64,000 bases of DNA from Algoriphagus aquimarinus (GCF_007997215.1 NZ_VORW01000004.1:124001-188000); one strand, 5' to 3'. Positions 10,540 through 19,744 are shown, numbered from the stretch's first letter. Translations and numbers: made by a program. Notes: generated from the sequence alone by a model not told the origin.

Positions 10540-11747
10540 ATGGATATGTTTTTGAACCAAACCGGCTGATAGGCACGTGAACGATTCAATGTGTAATAGT
10601 TTGGGCTAAGTATGTTTTTAACCCGGGCAAAGGTAAAGCGAATTCTTGAACTCTCGTTAGTTCCTCCATAACTCCACACTTCTCTGTCCAAATAAAAGTT
10701 AACTTCCTCTGGTGGACCCATTACGATATAGACCATTCCCTTATCTGTTTTCCAGCCTTCTTTGAAGTCAGTGAATAGGATATTTGCGAATTCTACCTGA
10801 CGAAAATACTCGCGAATCAGCTCTTTTGCAGTATCTGGATTTCTTGTTAATCCTATCCAGTATGCGTCCAGAGCTTTCTTTTTATCTTCTGCAGCCATTA
10901 GATCCTCATGTTCTTTTCTAGTAGAAATATAGGTGACCATGTCTACCATTTCATCCCAATCTTTCACTTTTGGGAAAGCTTCATGAGTTGTTTTTAGTAC
11001 AAATCCAGCCTTGGCAGCTGTATCACTTTGAATGAAATAGTAACCAATCTGATCAAAAGCCTTAGGAATATTGGATAGAAAATCACCTTGATCTATCACT
11101 TGTAGTTCTCTTGGAACTTGAGCTGGTTTGGTTTCCATAGGAGGATAAGGCACTTCCAAGCTGATTGGATAGTAAAATCCATGAAGATTTGGTCCTCCGT
11201 TCGATTTGAATAATAAGGATTCTCCGACGTTCAGGTAGTTCTGGTCAAAGCCAACATTATTAGCATAATAGGCCCCAAAGTTCGGTTGATCAAAGACAAA
11301 GCTGCTTTTGATGTCAGTAGAATAGTGGTATTCATCTCCTTGTCTCGTGTCCAAAGCTGTCAATAATGCTATTGAAGTACTTTTGCTAGCAGGGATGTCA
11401 ATTGATTTTTCAAATACCCAATGCCTATCCGTATCATACTTCAAGTCATCTGATGTCAAAATGTTGGTGTTATCCGAAAGAATCTCCTCATCATAGCTAT
11501 CCAAAATGGAATAGGTAAAGCTAAAAGAATTGAATTCTGGATTTTCTTCGATTTTTTCTACTTGAAATTGCAGCTTAAAACTGGTCTCAGATTCTTTGAT
11601 CGGGATGATCTTTAGCGAAAGTCTTGAGTACCTTGAGTAGCGAAGTGTCTGATTTAGACTGCTTAAGGTTTTCTGCGCTAGGGTTGGTATAGTACTTCCT
11701 GCAAAGAGGATCAAAAAAATCAGGAGTCGGCTTGTTTTACAGTTCAT
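10512..11747 (-). CDS. GWxTD domain-containing secreted protein
   Basis: Exported protein of a family found mainly in Bacteroidota and relatives; its function is unknown. The chosen ATG at 11747 gives a signal peptide (CKTSRLLIFLILFAGSTIP, cleavage near TLAQ). The first ~280 residues are beta-rich. The diagnostic C-terminal GWxTD region follows: DAYWIGLTRNPDTA, then EGWKTDKGMVYIVMGPPEEV. The protein ends LNRSRAYQPVWF..., the usual family tail. An upstream Met (11792) would bury the signal peptide and is rejected. Its stop lies inside the start region of rlmB. Confidence 0.88.
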   Translation of the reverse strand: MNCKTSRLLIFLILFAGSTIPTLAQKTLSSLNQTLRYSRYSRLSLKIIPIKESETSFKLQFQVEKIEENPEFNSFSFTYSILDSYDEEILSDNTNILTSDDLKYDTDRHWVFEKSIDIPASKSTSIALLTALDTRQGDEYHYSTDIKSSFVFDQPNFGAYYANNVGFDQNYLNVGESLLFKSNGGPNLHGFYYPISLEVPYPPMETKPAQVPRELQVIDQGDFLSNIPKAFDQIGYYFIQSDTAAKAGFVLKTTHEAFPKVKDWDEMVDMVTYISTRKEHEDLMAAEDKKKALDAYWIGLTRNPDTAKELIREYFRQVEFANILFTDFKEGWKTDKGMVYIVMGPPEEVNFYLDREVWSYGGTNESSRIRFTFARVKNILSPNYYTLNRSRAYQPVWFKNISIWRSGKMAF

Positions 11748-11808
11748 CGGGTGTTGATCTCGGGTTTTCAAAATTAACCTTACTTTTGCCAAAATAGTAA
11801 ATTTTTGT

Positions 11809-12585
11809 ATGGCTACCTATACAACGGAAATCGCCTCTGACAAGTTGGTCAGTGACAATCCTATTCATCAACGCTTACTGAAAGCATACATTGCTGCTCA
11901 GCCTTGGATTTCTGGCAAATTGCTGGAAGTTGGCTGTGGCGAAGGCCGTGGTGTGGAGACACTTTTGCCTTTGGCAGAAAGCTATCTTGGCTTAGATAAG
12001 ATTCAGGAAGTTATTGATGAGTTGAAAGTTAAATTCCCAAAAGTTGAGTTTCAGCAGGCGGTAATTCCTCCATTCAAGGGAATCGCTGATAATTCTTTTG
12101 ATACCATCGTGAGCTTTCAGGTGATCGAGCACATTCCAAATGACAGCTTATTCTTAGAGGAAATATATCGTGTATTGAAGCCAGGAGGGAAAGCTGTGAT
12201 TTCTACTCCGAATATTAATCATACGCTTTCAAGAAATCCTTGGCATGAGCGGGAATACACACCTCAGCAATTAATTGATTTATGTGCATCCATTTTTGAC
12301 TCAGTGGAGGCCAAAGGAGTAGGAGGGAATGAAAAAGTCTGGGCATATCATGAGGCGAACCGAAAGTCTGTGCAGAAAATCATGCGCTTTGATATTTTTG
12401 ACTTGCAACACAAACTGCCAGCATCAATTCTGAGAATGCCTTATGAGATTCTAAACCGGAGAAATAGAAACAAGCTCCACCAACAACAAGGAAAAAGCGT
12501 GGTTGACATCACGCATGAAGATTATCCGATTGTTGATGATCCTGCGAAAGGATTGGATTTGTTTTATGTGTTAAGGAAGAAGTAG
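11809..12585 (+). CDS. Class I SAM-dependent methyltransferase
   Basis: 258-residue methyltransferase with the Rossmann SAM-binding motif I LLEVGCGEGRG (residues ~38-48), an acidic residue at the end of strand 2 (YLGLDK), and the post-motif FDTIVSFQVIEHIPND typical of the Methyltransf_11/UbiE-like group. GGKAVISTPN marks motif III. The substrate is not identifiable. It is divergent from the GWxTD gene, with 61 bases between the starts, so the two probably share a promoter region. Confidence 0.88.
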   Translation: MATYTTEIASDKLVSDNPIHQRLLKAYIAAQPWISGKLLEVGCGEGRGVETLLPLAESYLGLDKIQEVIDELKVKFPKVEFQQAVIPPFKGIADNSFDTIVSFQVIEHIPNDSLFLEEIYRVLKPGGKAVISTPNINHTLSRNPWHEREYTPQQLIDLCASIFDSVEAKGVGGNEKVWAYHEANRKSVQKIMRFDIFDLQHKLPASILRMPYEILNRRNRNKLHQQQGKSVVDITHEDYPIVDDPAKGLDLFYVLRKK

Positions 12586-12599
12586 GAGGTTGGATACTT

Positions 12600-13214
12600 T
12601 TACTCAAGAAAAGCTGCCTTAATTCCTGAGATGATCATATTGGTGCCGATGATGGCGATGATCAAACCCATAATCTTTCCGATCACGACGATCAGGTTTT
12701 TCCCTAATCGCTTTACGATCTGATCTCCCAGTTCAAAGGCAATATGTGTCAATAAGCACATTACTGCGAATACAACGATCACAATAAGAATATTTAGGTA
12801 ATCACCCTGTGAAGCAAAGTTCATCGCGGTCACGATTGTGCCTGGGCCAGCTAGGATTGGAATTGCCAATGGGGAAATAGCAATATTCTCCTCGGTTTCA
12901 GGGTCTTTGATGTGCTTCACACTTGATTTTTTGGACTGAAGCATCTCAAAACCCACATAGAAAATCAGGATACCACCAGTGATTTTGAAGGCAGGAATGG
13001 TGATCCCGAAGATTTCAAAAATGAATTTTCCGAGTACTACAAATACAACAACGATCACAAATGCTGTAAGAGTAGCTCTTTTACTTATACTTCTTTTGGT
13101 AGCCTTATCCAGATCATCTGTTAGGGACGCAAAAATAGGCACGTTGGCGATCGGGTTCATGATCGCGAAAAAACCTGTAAAAACGGATAGGGTGAAAGCA
13201 AGGATGTTATCCAT
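12600..13214 (-). CDS. MarC-family integral membrane protein
   Basis: 204 residues with six hydrophobic segments. The N-terminus VFTGFFAIMNPIANVP and the repeat-like LAIPILAGPGTIVTAM are hallmarks of MarC/UPF0056 proteins. They sit in the inner membrane and have no settled function; an early link to antibiotic resistance was not confirmed. The start is at the ATG at 13214 (MDNILAFTL), because extending to 13262 adds a polar stretch ahead of the first membrane helix. Confidence 0.9.
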   Translation of the reverse strand: MDNILAFTLSVFTGFFAIMNPIANVPIFASLTDDLDKATKRSISKRATLTAFVIVVVFVVLGKFIFEIFGITIPAFKITGGILIFYVGFEMLQSKKSSVKHIKDPETEENIAISPLAIPILAGPGTIVTAMNFASQGDYLNILIVIVVFAVMCLLTHIAFELGDQIVKRLGKNLIVVIGKIMGLIIAIIGTNMIISGIKAAFLE

Positions 13215-13397
13215 GAATAAACTTTGATCTTCTGAATTACATAAGATGTGCGAAGGTATCAAAATCTTCTGCCTGAAGGAAATGAACTACTGGTTTATCA
13301 TTTTTCACCTTCCTATAGAAGAATATACGCTATTTGTCGTATGGCGTGAAGGAAGGGTTGGATATACATTTGAACTGTATTTTAAATCTTCAAAACC

Positions 13398-14159
13398 ATG
13401 AAAACTTACAACACTACACTTTGTGCTTTATTTTTGGGAATAACGGTCATTTTTTCGGCATGTAGCTCCGATGACGATATCGATCCTGCCCAAACTACTC
13501 AGACCAATCCGATCCCAAATGCACCTGGCGATGCAAATGCTGTTTTGGCGGCTGTGATGTCTTATTCTGATCTTCCTAGCTCTGTGCCCAGCATTCCTGG
13601 AGTGGGAGGCCTTGCGATAGATGTGGCTTCCGGCTCATTCTTTACTGCGGCTATTGGAACCAATTTAGTCAATGTAGGAGATGTAAAACTCAACTCTAAA
13701 GCACTCACCATCCCCGGAGGCAACGCTTACATCAATAATCCTACAGATTTTTCTTATTCACTTGTAGCAGGTCAGACCAATACCTGGCAAGTAGCTGGTG
13801 GTAGTGGCTTCGATGCTTTTACTTACACGACGACCAAGAAAATGCCTTCACAAGTGAAATTCTCCTCATCAGTTGCAGCGAGCTACAGCAAAGGTTCGGA
13901 CGTAATGCTATCAATAGAGTCAGTGACTTCCAATACGGATAATATACTTTGGGTGATTTCTGATGGAAAAACAACTGTGACGAAAGAATCTAAAACTACC
14001 TCTGTTACATTTTCCTCGTCGGAGTTGAGCGGTTTGAAAGCAACCTCAGCCGGACTAGTTCAGGCGGCAAGCTATAATGCGGAGGAAAAATCATTCGGTG
14101 GCAAAAAGGTTTATTTCATCAATGAGACAGTTCACACTAAAATCATTGAAATTAAATAA
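13398..14159 (+). CDS. Hypothetical lipoprotein
   Basis: 253 residues with a lipoprotein signal ending in the lipobox FSAC (Cys ~22), followed by the acidic SSDDDID tether common in Bacteroidota surface lipoproteins. The rest is Ser/Thr/Gly-rich and beta-rich, with no recognised enzyme motif. Features of note are a Pro/Asn-rich linker (residues ~30-45) and a C-terminal half resembling a small beta-sandwich. Function unknown. It stands alone, with a terminator ~200 bases downstream. Confidence 0.75.
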   Translation: MKTYNTTLCALFLGITVIFSACSSDDDIDPAQTTQTNPIPNAPGDANAVLAAVMSYSDLPSSVPSIPGVGGLAIDVASGSFFTAAIGTNLVNVGDVKLNSKALTIPGGNAYINNPTDFSYSLVAGQTNTWQVAGGSGFDAFTYTTTKKMPSQVKFSSSVAASYSKGSDVMLSIESVTSNTDNILWVISDGKTTVTKESKTTSVTFSSSELSGLKATSAGLVQAASYNAEEKSFGGKKVYFINETVHTKIIEIK

Positions 14160-14203
14160 TCTGATTATCCGCAGTCTTGCCAGTACCCAAAATTTCTTTG
14201 CTC

Positions 14204-14255
14204 ACCCGGTCAGAAGACCGAAGACGCCAGCCCGACTACTGGCGGGGGTGACCGA
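14204..14255. repeat. Cluster of small palindromes (dispersed-repeat remnant)
   Basis: Contains GGTCagaaGACC (14208-14219) and CGCCAG...CTGGCG (14225-14244), with a GC content well above the surrounding sequence. The segment GCCAGCCCG recurs at 27271-27279 next to another palindromic cluster, suggesting related extragenic repeats. Confidence 0.45.
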
Positions 14256-14357
14256 AGTGGCCTAAATTCTTGAGTTGACCAAATCCTATTATGCTTTTGG
14301 TTCTTTACTGGTAACAAAGCGAATACACATATTTAATAATTACTATTTCTAATAATT

Positions 14358-14391
14358 GAAGCTAGTGGGATAAACCTCACTGGCTTTTTTT
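14358..14391 (+). terminator. Terminator after the hypothetical lipoprotein
   Basis: Stem AGCTAGTG / CACTGGCT (one G-T wobble) with a short loop, followed by seven T. Confidence 0.75.
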
Positions 14392-15280
14392 ATGCCTTTT
14401 TTCTTCTAAAAATCCGCTTGAATGGTTCTGTAGTTTGGCCTATAAAATCCTCAGGGAATTTTTCTCCATCAGGAAGTCCCACAGGAAGGTTCTCGTCATC
14501 TGAAGGCCAGTAGTTTGTTCGGAAAAGGAAATCCCAAAGGCTCAGAGAAATCCCATAATTGAATCCATATGGATGACTTTCTGGTAGTTCTTTCGCATGA
14601 TGCCAAAGGTGCATTTGCGGCCCATTAATTACGTATTTGAAGGGGCCAAGAGGAATCTTGAGGTTTGCGTGACCAAGCTGTCCAATCACTAAAGTGAAGA
14701 TATGGACGATAAAGAAGTCCGTAATACCAAAACCAATCATAGCCAAAGGAATATATTCCAGCGTGCGATAAAGGATATTTTCCATCCAGTGATAGCGTAG
14801 CAAAGCTGCAAAACCCATCTCTCGGGTGCTATGATGCACTTTGTGAAACTCCCACATCCAGCCTACATGATGATACATGCGATGAATCGCCCACTGCATG
14901 AAATCGCGGAGTATGAATATAAGCACCAGCTGAAGCCAGCCAGGAAGTTGGTCGACTTTGATAGCTATGGTGTTTGTAATACCAAATAAGCCTAGAAAAT
15001 CATTGAACGCTTCCACTGCCACCATAGACAGGGCATTGTAGGCGACTAAGGCAAAAAGAAAGTAATTCCAGAAGAGGTAGAAGATGTCCAGCCAGAAATG
15101 TTCACGAATTATGGGTTGATTCTTTCTCCATGGAAAAAGAATCTCTAGGCCATAAATCACCAAAGATGCACCCACTAACCAGTAGAAGTAATTATGCCAG
15201 CTTGGGTTTAGGATCTCTCCAGTAAAGTAATTCCAATAGCCATAGTAGCCGTCTAGAATAGCTTTGATGTATTTTTCCAT
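14390..15280 (-). CDS. Sterol desaturase / fatty acid hydroxylase superfamily membrane protein
   Basis: An integral-membrane di-iron oxygenase family. The histidine boxes are visible: HRMYHH (133-138), HKVHH (146-150) and HLWHH (224-228), with an additional His in LGHAN. Four or more hydrophobic segments flank them. Members hydroxylate or desaturate lipid chains or terpenoids; the substrate here is unknown. Length 296 is normal. The small membrane protein encoded upstream (stop 18 bases before this start) is in the same operon. Confidence 0.88.
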   Translation of the reverse strand: MEKYIKAILDGYYGYWNYFTGEILNPSWHNYFYWLVGASLVIYGLEILFPWRKNQPIIREHFWLDIFYLFWNYFLFALVAYNALSMVAVEAFNDFLGLFGITNTIAIKVDQLPGWLQLVLIFILRDFMQWAIHRMYHHVGWMWEFHKVHHSTREMGFAALLRYHWMENILYRTLEYIPLAMIGFGITDFFIVHIFTLVIGQLGHANLKIPLGPFKYVINGPQMHLWHHAKELPESHPYGFNYGISLSLWDFLFRTNYWPSDDENLPVGLPDGEKFPEDFIGQTTEPFKRIFRRKKA

Positions 15281-15298
15281 TTGGTTATGATGCAGAAA

Positions 15299-15691
15299 TT
15301 ATGGTTTATCGTTAATTGGATGTCTGAAGAATATGACTCCAAATGCAAACCCAAAAAGAATATAAATGATTCCTATTACCCAAATTGTAAATTGGAGTTC
15401 TGGATTAGAAATAAGTCCTTTTAGCAAGGCCAATCCGGCAATCATGAAATGACTTAGATTGGCGATGGCGACAGGTCGATTATAAATACCACCAATTGGT
15501 CTTCCTTTATTCATCCAGTTGAGCATCCCAAAACCGAAATACAGTGCTCCAAGTAGTTGAAGTAAAAATACGATGATTTGATTCGGATTAAGATTGAGAG
15601 AGCCCAAAATCAAATCAGGGGAAAAGGTGAGGGTTATTCCTGCTGAGAACATGAATATTGCACTCAAAGTCATGATAAGCTTGGTGTTCAT
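15299..15691 (-). CDS. Small four-helix membrane protein of unknown function
   Basis: 130 residues with four predicted transmembrane helices (about 7-27, 37-60, 70-92, 100-122) and short polar loops. I recognise no named family with confidence. It is first in a two-gene operon with the sterol-desaturase-like protein, which suggests an accessory role in the same membrane process (inference). Confidence 0.7.
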   Translation of the reverse strand: MNTKLIMTLSAIFMFSAGITLTFSPDLILGSLNLNPNQIIVFLLQLLGALYFGFGMLNWMNKGRPIGGIYNRPVAIANLSHFMIAGLALLKGLISNPELQFTIWVIGIIYILFGFAFGVIFFRHPINDKP

Positions 15692-15793
15692 TCAAGGCAT
15701 TTTGGTGAATTTGCTCTGAAATTAGGAAGTTTTGGGCGCCCGCACGAAGGTTCTCAACTTTTCTTTGTCAAAATGCAAGTCAATGATTTATGT

Positions 15794-15827
15794 AAAAAAA
15801 TAAGAGTGCGACGTAGGTCACACTCTT
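15794..15827 (-). terminator. Terminator after dodecin
   Basis: On the minus strand, stem AAGAGTG / CACTCTT is followed by a seven-T run (A-run at 15794-15800 on the plus strand). Confidence 0.82.
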
Positions 15828-15833
15828 TAATAC

Positions 15834-16049
15834 TTAGACGTTTTTGGATTGATCCACACGGAAAGAAATCTTGCAGACACATCCATAAGAACTGACTTTG
15901 CCGTCTTTTACATGCGCTTTGATATCTTTTACATAAACTGAATCAATGTTGTGTACAGTCTTCGATACTTCAGTTACTGCATTCTGAATAGCTTCTTCAA
16001 TACTGTTTTCTGAAGAGGAAATAACCTCTAATACTTTTACTATTCCCAT
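15834..16049 (-). CDS. Dodecin-family flavin-binding protein
   Basis: 71-residue protein matching dodecins: a beta-alpha-beta-beta unit with GIVKVLEVISSSENS, SIEEAIQNAV and the C-terminal VSSYGCVCKISFRV strand. Dodecins assemble into hollow dodecamers that bind and buffer flavins. The usual aromatic flavin-stacking residue (Trp in halophilic and many bacterial forms) is not obvious here, so the ligand may differ. It is monocistronic with its own terminator. An unusual paired cysteine (CVC) lies in the last strand. Confidence 0.85.
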   Translation of the reverse strand: MGIVKVLEVISSSENSIEEAIQNAVTEVSKTVHNIDSVYVKDIKAHVKDGKVSSYGCVCKISFRVDQSKNV

Positions 16050-16184
16050 GGTAGTTTTGGTTTTTGTTATAATTAGGATTAAGACTAATTTTTATACAAG
16101 TGCCATGCTAACAGTAAGTGAGTCCTACTATTGGGGAAAATGTGATAGCATTTTAGAATTTCGATTATCTATCCCTTAGCTGAT

Positions 16185-17039
16185 TTAATCCTGTCTTTTG
16201 ATCAAGTTTGTGGACAGGATCAAAATGTCGCTTTTAGGTCTATCTCGATTATTGGTTTCCACTTCAGCAATTTTATCAACTACATTCATTCCAGAAACCA
16301 CCTCTCCAAAAACCGTATAGTTTTGATCCAAATGAGCTGCTCCACCAACGGTCTTATATGCTTCGCTATGTGCTTCAGGATAGTGATATGGATTCATTCC
16401 GTTTTGCTCGATTTCAGCTAAGGAGTCCAGTTCAGCTTTTAGCTGTTTAGCGGCCTCTCCGCCTCTGGAATCTCTATTTCCAATCAATTCCTGATACTTC
16501 GCAAAGGTGGATTTATGGGTAGGATCATTAATGACCCGATTGTATGCAAGCATTTTATTGATGCGATTTTCTGCAATTTCAAGGGTGCTATCTGTATAGG
16601 TTCTGCCTTGCACTATGTAGAATTGAATGAAGCTGCCTTCTCTGGCAGGATTAACATCGTCACCCTCACGTGCAGCTCCAAGAGCCCCTCTTTTATGAAA
16701 ATGTGTGGTAGTAATTTCCGCTGGAACTTTCTCAGAAATCTTTAAATCATCCTTCCTTTTTTGGAAAGAATCTGCGTGAACTCGCTCACCAGCCTGAGTC
16801 ATAAATTTCTCAATCACCCGATGAAAAAGAATACTGTCGTACATCCCCTCTTTCACCAAGCTGAGGAAATTATTGCGACTTAAGGGGGTGTCATCATATA
16901 AGCGAAGGACAATCGTTCCTTCTGTGGTAACTAACTTTATGTCTTTTTTAAAATCCTTTTTGCTGACCTTAGATTTGCTCAAAGAATCACAACTGGCAAG
17001 TAAAAGCAGTAAGAAAAAAGCGAGTAGATTTATCTTCAT
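16185..17039 (-). CDS. Peptidyl-prolyl cis-trans isomerase, cyclophilin type, lipoprotein
   Basis: A folding catalyst anchored in the envelope. Lipobox LASC gives an acylated Cys at ~17. The cyclophilin domain follows (VTTEGTIVLRLYDDTPLSRNNF, then FHRVIEKFMTQAG, the catalytic-Arg region). The C-terminal part closes the fold with YTVFGEVVSGMNVVDKIAEVET. A ~100-residue insertion between these halves, with a helical AKYQELIGNRDSRGGE region, is typical of Bacteroidota periplasmic cyclophilins. Total 284 aa. Confidence 0.92.
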   Translation of the reverse strand: MKINLLAFFLLLLLASCDSLSKSKVSKKDFKKDIKLVTTEGTIVLRLYDDTPLSRNNFLSLVKEGMYDSILFHRVIEKFMTQAGERVHADSFQKRKDDLKISEKVPAEITTTHFHKRGALGAAREGDDVNPAREGSFIQFYIVQGRTYTDSTLEIAENRINKMLAYNRVINDPTHKSTFAKYQELIGNRDSRGGEAAKQLKAELDSLAEIEQNGMNPYHYPEAHSEAYKTVGGAAHLDQNYTVFGEVVSGMNVVDKIAEVETNNRDRPKSDILILSTNLIKRQD

Positions 17040-17120
17040 GAAGTTTTATTTTGTGCGGAAATTACTGAATTGTGAGCTGTGTGAAAAATTTTTTCTTAGC
17101 ACAAAGATTACGACATGACT

Positions 17121-17144
17121 GGTTCAAGTCTCCAGACTTGGACC
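17121..17144. repeat. REP-like 24-bp palindrome
   Basis: GGTTCAAGTCT-CC-AGACTTGGACC forms a hairpin with an 11-bp stem (one G-T pair) and a two-base CC loop. It lies between two divergent genes and resembles extragenic palindromes scattered in many Bacteroidota genomes. A second hairpin with the same CC loop but a different stem is at 24825-24846. Confidence 0.55.
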
Positions 17145-17281
17145 TACAGCTATTGCAGTCTCTTGACAGTAGCTTATTCTTTACTAGAGTTGGACAGGCT
17201 GAGCGAGGGTGTAGTTCTAATCCTTTATTGTTTTTTCTCCAGGCTCTTTTCCTTAAATTCCTTTCTCAATTAAGATTTGCC

Positions 17282-17632
17282 ATGACCCTAGAATATTACC
17301 GCGATTACTGCCTTGCTAAGCCTGGAGTGACCGAAGACACGCCTTTTGATCAGGATGCCCTTTGCTTTCGAGTGGGCAATAAGATATTTTCGATCTGCTC
17401 CATTTCAGCGTTTCAATACATCAATCTGAAGTGTGATCCTGAGCGTGCGGTAGAGTTACGCGAGCAGTACGATGGGATTACTCCTGGTTTTCACATGAAC
17501 AAGCAGCAGTGGAATTCGGTGAGTACGACGGGAAATGTGCCTGATCGATTGATTTTGGAATTGGCGGATCATTCTTACGAGCTTATCTTTGGCAGCTTGA
17601 CCAAAAAACTGCAAGCTGAAATCCGCCCATGA
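17282..17632 (+). CDS. MmcQ/YjbR-family protein
   Basis: 116 residues with the CyaY-like fold of the MmcQ/YjbR family: EYYRDYCLAKPGVTEDTPFD at the N-terminus, then LCFRVGNKIFSI, and MNKQQWNSV ... VPDRLILELADHSYELI. Often annotated as DNA-binding, but the biochemical role is unproven. I start at the ATG at 17282, where the family begins; the open frame upstream to 17072 lacks family similarity and crosses the REP-like palindrome. Its stop overlaps the ABC-ATPase start by 4 bases (ATGA), so they are translationally coupled. Confidence 0.88.
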   Translation: MTLEYYRDYCLAKPGVTEDTPFDQDALCFRVGNKIFSICSISAFQYINLKCDPERAVELREQYDGITPGFHMNKQQWNSVSTTGNVPDRLILELADHSYELIFGSLTKKLQAEIRP

Positions 17633-18582
17633 GTTATTTTTCCATTACGAATGTTTCTAAATCTTACGATACCCAACTTGCACTTCATCCCTTTTCTTTA
17701 GAGCTGAAGCAGGGAGAATTCCTTGCGATCGTTGGAGAAAGTGGTTCGGGCAAAAGCACACTGCTTAGGATTATGGCAGGATTGGAGGTTCAGGATTCTG
17801 GAGATGTGATGTTGGAGGGAAACCCCATTTTGAATCCCAATCAGAAGATAGTGTCTGGCTACGATGAGATAAAGCTGATTCATCAGAATTTCCATCTATA
17901 TCCTAATTCTACGGTGGAGGAGAATCTTTCGAGGCCTTTGCTGCACTATGAACGAGAATATGCCAAAAATAGGGTGGAGGATCTGTTGAGATTGTTAGGG
18001 CTTACAGATTTTCGAGATCGCTATCCTCATCAGCTTTCCGGTGGGCAAAAGCAAAAAGTGGCTATTGGAAAAGCATTAAGTGTGGAGCCAGAAATAGTAT
18101 TGCTGGATGAGCCATTTAGCTCATTGGACAGCATACAGACTCATCAGTTGATTTCTGAGATGAAGACTACTTTTCGGGAAATGGGTACTACCGTGATTTT
18201 TGTGACGCATGATCTCGATGATGCGCTTCGGTTGACAGATAACTTGATCATTCTTCAAAAGGGCAAAGTGGCACAAAAGGGGAGTTCAAGACAACTCTGT
18301 GAGAAACCTAAAACAAAATATGTGGCTCAGTTATTTAGCCCAATCAATAAACTTCCCGATACCAAAAATACCTATGTCAGACCAGCGGATGTAAAGCTGA
18401 GAACAAAAGGCGGGGTATTGGCGCATGTGAAAGATTCACGCTTTTTGGTGCACTACAATTCTCTTCAGGTGCAACTCAAAGAGAGTGGCATCACTTGGGA
18501 GGTAGATGATCCTCAGAGAAAATACGCGGAAGGAGACCGCGTTTATTTGAGTTGGGATGATACCAAAGTAATGAGTCTTTGA
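17629..18582 (+). CDS. ABC transporter ATP-binding protein (no permease nearby)
   Basis: 317-residue ABC ATPase. Walker A GESGSGKST (36-44), Q-loop Gln86, signature LSGGQ (136-140), Walker B IVLLDE (156-161) and H-loop His194 are all intact. The ~90 residues after the ATPase core (VRPADVKL..., YAEGDRVYLSWD) look like a TOBE-type regulatory domain as in the MalK/PotA importer class. No membrane or binding-protein gene is adjacent, so it may energise a permease encoded elsewhere. Expression is coupled to the upstream MmcQ/YjbR gene. Confidence 0.9.
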   Translation: MSYFSITNVSKSYDTQLALHPFSLELKQGEFLAIVGESGSGKSTLLRIMAGLEVQDSGDVMLEGNPILNPNQKIVSGYDEIKLIHQNFHLYPNSTVEENLSRPLLHYEREYAKNRVEDLLRLLGLTDFRDRYPHQLSGGQKQKVAIGKALSVEPEIVLLDEPFSSLDSIQTHQLISEMKTTFREMGTTVIFVTHDLDDALRLTDNLIILQKGKVAQKGSSRQLCEKPKTKYVAQLFSPINKLPDTKNTYVRPADVKLRTKGGVLAHVKDSRFLVHYNSLQVQLKESGITWEVDDPQRKYAEGDRVYLSWDDTKVMSL

Positions 18583-18601
18583 GCATTTTATATTTTTTCA
18601 A

Positions 18602-19741
18602 ATGCCTAAAAAAAGACATATACCACTCACTATTCTTTATGAGATCAAACTAGCGATCAGTCAGGCGAAATTGTGGCTGTGGATCAAATTAGGTTTGGTG
18701 AAATCTCTGTTGATCATTCCTTTTGAGGGGTTTGGCAATGAGAAGGAAATCTTATTAGTAGGTAGAGTGATTCGCGATAATAGAGTAGGGGCATCACATC
18801 CTGAGGATAGCGTCTGGCAGAATATCAGTAAAATGCGCAGGAGATTTATGAGTGTGGTCATTCCTAAAGTGGAGTTGAAAGCTGAGTTTCAAGGAGAGGA
18901 ATACTTCACAAAGACAGACGAGGAAGGCTATTTTGAGTTTAAAATTCAACCGACAAAATCCTTACAATTTTCTTCACGCTGGCAGCAGATAGAGTTGACC
19001 TTGATGGATCAGGTGATCAGAAATCAGGGAGAGATCAGATCTTGCGGAGATGTTTTTCTTCCTGTGGGAAACATTGACTATGGCATCATTTCGGATGTGG
19101 ATGACACGATTATTCCTACTGGAGCGATGCGGATGACAGAAATGCTGAAGACCACTTTCGCCAAAAATGCTCACACCAGAGTTCCCTTTTCCGGAGTTTC
19201 GGTTTTTTATAAGGCCTTGCAAAAAGGTGTGGATGGCATTGAGAGCAATCCGTTTTTTTACGTTTCCAGCAGCCCGTGGAATTTGTATGATTTTCTCCAT
19301 GAACTACTCCAAATTCATCATATTCCCAAAGGACCATTGATGCTGCGGGATATTGGGCTGTCTAGGACTGAGCTTATCTCAGGAAGTCACTCCGAGCATA
19401 AACTGGAACAAATCCGCCATATTTTATCCACATATTCTCAGCTGCCTTTTATGTTGATCGGCGATAGCGGGCAAGAGGATCCGACTATTTATTTACAAGT
19501 AGTGCGCGAGTTCCCCGGAAGGATTATGATGATTTTTATCCGAGATGTACATGCTTCTAGGCATGCGTCAGTGAAGCAGATTAGTGAAGAATTGAAGGTG
19601 CTGGGAGTAGAAATGCTGCTTGTGAAAAACACGGTAGAAGCTTCTCAATATGCTCTTGCCAAAGGTTGGATTTTGGAAGAGGATATGGATGAAATTGCGC
19701 AGGAGAAAGTTAAAAATGAAGCTGAAAATGATGAGGACTAA
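18602..19741 (+). CDS. App1-family phosphatidate phosphatase-like protein (DUF2183)
   Basis: 379 residues of the App1/DUF2183 family, whose yeast member dephosphorylates phosphatidic acid. The HAD-type catalytic motif DxDxT is seen as SDVDDTI (Asp165, Asp167, Thr169). Further motifs are FFYVSSSPWN and the later FMLIGDSGQEDP, which supplies the acidic metal-binding residues. The N-terminal ~150 residues form a beta-rich domain containing ITPxx-like FLPVG. Soluble; no signal peptide. It probably shares the operon of the two upstream genes (19-base gap). Confidence 0.87.
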   Translation: MPKKRHIPLTILYEIKLAISQAKLWLWIKLGLVKSLLIIPFEGFGNEKEILLVGRVIRDNRVGASHPEDSVWQNISKMRRRFMSVVIPKVELKAEFQGEEYFTKTDEEGYFEFKIQPTKSLQFSSRWQQIELTLMDQVIRNQGEIRSCGDVFLPVGNIDYGIISDVDDTIIPTGAMRMTEMLKTTFAKNAHTRVPFSGVSVFYKALQKGVDGIESNPFFYVSSSPWNLYDFLHELLQIHHIPKGPLMLRDIGLSRTELISGSHSEHKLEQIRHILSTYSQLPFMLIGDSGQEDPTIYLQVVREFPGRIMMIFIRDVHASRHASVKQISEELKVLGVEMLLVKNTVEASQYALAKGWILEEDMDEIAQEKVKNEAENDED

Positions 19742-19744
19742 ATC

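Noticed and set aside
17072-17281. N-terminal extension of the MmcQ/YjbR protein
   Set aside because: The family starts at 17282, and the extension crosses a REP-like palindrome.
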